From: Modestobacter sp. DSM 44400
GTDB taxonomy: Bacteria > Actinomycetota > Actinomycetes > Mycobacteriales > Geodermatophilaceae
Assembly (NCBI RefSeq): GCF_900107175.1
Contig: NZ_FNOZ01000042.1
Coordinates: 1 to 34,392, forward strand
Direction of reading: 5' to 3'
DNA length: 34,392 bases
Part shown: positions 33,586 through 34,392 of the stretch, piece by piece
Numbering within the stretch: position 1 is the stretch's first letter
Layout of the letters: each line of letters begins with the position of its first letter
Position numbers and translations under genes: made by a program
The notes under the pieces: generated by a model
Databases searched by the model: none
Told to the model about the DNA's origin: nothing
What the model saw: the letters and a program-made list of their open reading frames with translations, nothing else

Positions 33586-33792
33586 CTAAGTGCGTAACTC
33601 ACGGCGTCGGTCAAGGCGAGGTAATCCAAGGCGCGCGCCAGCTCGATCGGCTTCTACGAGCGTTATCAGAGCTCGAACGTCCGTGGGGTGCAGCCGATGG
33701 AGTCGGGCGAAGTTGGCGCCGAAGAGATCAAGCTCCACGGTGAGAGCGCGAAGCAGGTGCACCAGCGGCGAGCTCGGTTGGTCGTCGCTCAC
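33586..33792 (-). pseudogene. MarR-family regulator, N-terminal remnant
   Basis: From GTG 33792, SSPLVHLLRALTVELDLFGA and NFARLHRLHPTDVRALITLV match the first helices of MarR-type regulators. After ADRAGA similarity ends and the frame stops at 33586. The DNA-recognition helix and wing are missing (68 of the usual 150 or so residues). It is divergent from the enzyme gene at 33873, a common regulator/target layout. Confidence 0.65.
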
Positions 33793-33812
33793 AGCACCTC
33801 GTCCTTTATCGT

Positions 33813-33837
33813 TTGACAGACCAGAAGTTGGATGGTC
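33813..33837 (+). promoter_or_regulatory. Candidate promoter/operator: TTGACA with adjacent GACCA-N9-TGGTC dyad
   Basis: A perfect -35-like TTGACA (33813-33818) is followed at once by a 5-bp dyad (33819-33837) in the 80-base divergent gap. A good -10 was not found. The dyad could be the former MarR binding site. Confidence 0.3.
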
Positions 33838-33872
33838 CAGATACCTGACGAGACGAAGCGACGGGAGGACAC

Positions 33873-34064
33873 GTGGTGCAGGGTTCGGCATCGGGAGAAG
33901 TGTTCCTCGCAGCAGCAGCGCGACGACTGGCGGTCGCCGACCTACTGGAGAGCTTGGACGAACGGCAGTTGGCCGCGCCCAGCCTGTGCGCGGGCTGGGA
34001 TGTACGCACCGTCGGCGCACACCTCGCCGTGCGGCAGCGCCCAACGCCCTGGGCGCGTTCCTAG
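33873..34064 (+). pseudogene. Maleylpyruvate isomerase/mycothiol-enzyme family protein, cut by IS insertion
   Basis: Sixty-three codons from GTG 33873 (GGGAGG 5 bases upstream; GTG 33876 also possible) encode ARRLAVADLLESLDERQLAA and PSLCAGWDVRTVGAHLAV. This is the N-terminal helical part of the DinB-like MDMPI domain used by mycothiol-dependent enzymes, including the metal-ligand histidine in AHL. The frame stops inside the IS terminal repeat at 34064. The rest of the gene was probably displaced by the insertion and should be found beyond the IS. Confidence 0.75.
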
Positions 34065-34075
34065 AGCGTGTCTGC
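34061..34075. repeat. Terminal inverted repeat of right IS copy with flanking CTAG
   Basis: CTAGAGCGTGTCTGC is the exact reverse complement of 315-329. The last three bases also form the stop codon of the transposase. Confidence 0.8.
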
Positions 34076-34392
34076 TAACTGCGGACGCGGTGATGGATGA
34101 TCATGCAGCCGAGGAGGACACCGCCGAGGTAGGTGGTGGCGTATTTGTCGTAGCGGGTGGCGATAGCGCGCCACTGCTTGAGCCGGCCGAACCCGCGTTC
34201 GACGGTGTTGCGGTCCTTGTAGAGCTCGGCATCGCAGGCCGGTGGTCGCCCACCGGCCGAGCCCTTGGCCTTGCGGCGTGCGATCTGGTCGCTGCGTTCG
34301 GGAATCGTGTGAGCGATCTTCTTCGCCCGCAGGTGCGCCCGCGTACTGGGATGGGAGTACGCCTTGTCCGCCAGCAGCCGGAACGCGCCGGT
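34064..34392 (-). mobile_element. IS5-type insertion sequence, right copy (partial)
   Basis: This is the 3' part of an insertion sequence running off the right edge. Its outer end is the repeat at 34064-34075, preceded by TA (34062-34063). It has the same orientation and terminal repeat as the left-edge copy. Confidence 0.82.
34075..34392 (-). CDS. IS5-family transposase, C-terminal part (runs off window)
   Basis: On the minus strand an open frame of 105 codons from the window edge ends at TAG 34075-34077. It reads FRLLADKAYSHPSTRAHLRA, HTIPERSDQIARRKAKGSAG, GRPPACDAELYKDRNTVERG and FGRLKQWRAIATRYDKYATT. DKAYS carries the second catalytic Asp and the ERGFGRLK region the catalytic Glu of the DDE centre. 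The stop lies inside the terminal repeat. Together with 1-279 it covers roughly the first and last thirds of such a transposase. Confidence 0.88.
   Translation of the reverse strand, partial: TGAFRLLADKAYSHPSTRAHLRAKKIAHTIPERSDQIARRKAKGSAGGRPPACDAELYKDRNTVERGFGRLKQWRAIATRYDKYATTYLGGVLLGCMIIHHRVRS

Overview
The window is very GC-rich, uses many GTG starts and has tightly overlapping genes. Its gene content includes a DUF3097 protein, a mycothiol-enzyme-type (maleylpyruvate isomerase family) domain, an Eis-like acetyltransferase and a soluble acyl-ACP-desaturase-type protein. Together these point to an actinobacterial chromosome, probably near Geodermatophilaceae (Blastococcus, Modestobacter, Geodermatophilus). 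The family placement is an inference. No gene-free stretch exceeds 300 bases, and I saw no tRNA, rRNA or CRISPR.

Both edges lie inside copies of the same IS5-type insertion sequence, both transcribed leftwards, with matching terminal repeats at 315-329 and 34061-34075. The segment is therefore bounded by direct copies of one IS.

Region by region: 446-2891 holds a YchJ-like protein and a redox group (aldo/keto reductase, unusual SDR, azoreductase remnant). 2954-6917 holds PPK2 polyphosphate kinase, a PRC-barrel/DUF2382 stress protein, DUF3097 and a second aldo/keto reductase. 7054-10347 is a leftward run of MFS transporter, Eis-like acetyltransferase and tryptophan 2,3-dioxygenase, followed by a frameshifted membrane-protein gene. 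10944-17719 is a molybdenum block: moaA-moaD rightwards; moaE, a MobA-like nucleotidyltransferase and modC-modB-modA with an HTH-TOBE regulator leftwards. A CsbD-like gene and a decayed PAS/SpoIIE phosphatase gene are embedded in it. 17901-18624 is a vapBC toxin-antitoxin pair with its operator. 18739-23474 holds a RecQ-type helicase, a CmcH/NodU-type carbamoyltransferase and an acyl-CoA dehydrogenase preceded by a perfect 22-bp palindrome. 23478-24730 holds two small genes and a scar made of two genes that both lost their 5' ends. 24735-27603 is lutABC (lactate oxidation). 27629-31260 holds an LCP cell-wall ligase, a desaturase with tandem operator-like repeats, and exonuclease III. 31257-34392 is accessory DNA: integrase remnant, chimeric HD-domain gene, cupin, P-loop protein, broken MarR gene, IS-truncated enzyme gene and IS.

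Two themes stand out. The molybdenum operon is complete for uptake and regulation, and its genes are coupled by 4-nt stop/start overlaps. The window also carries about nine broken genes in 34 kb, several with small deletions or duplications, and several clean palindromic or tandem operator candidates whose regulators are not encoded here. I found no convincing new multi-gene defence or biosynthetic system. The best leads are the operator structures and the IS-bounded layout.
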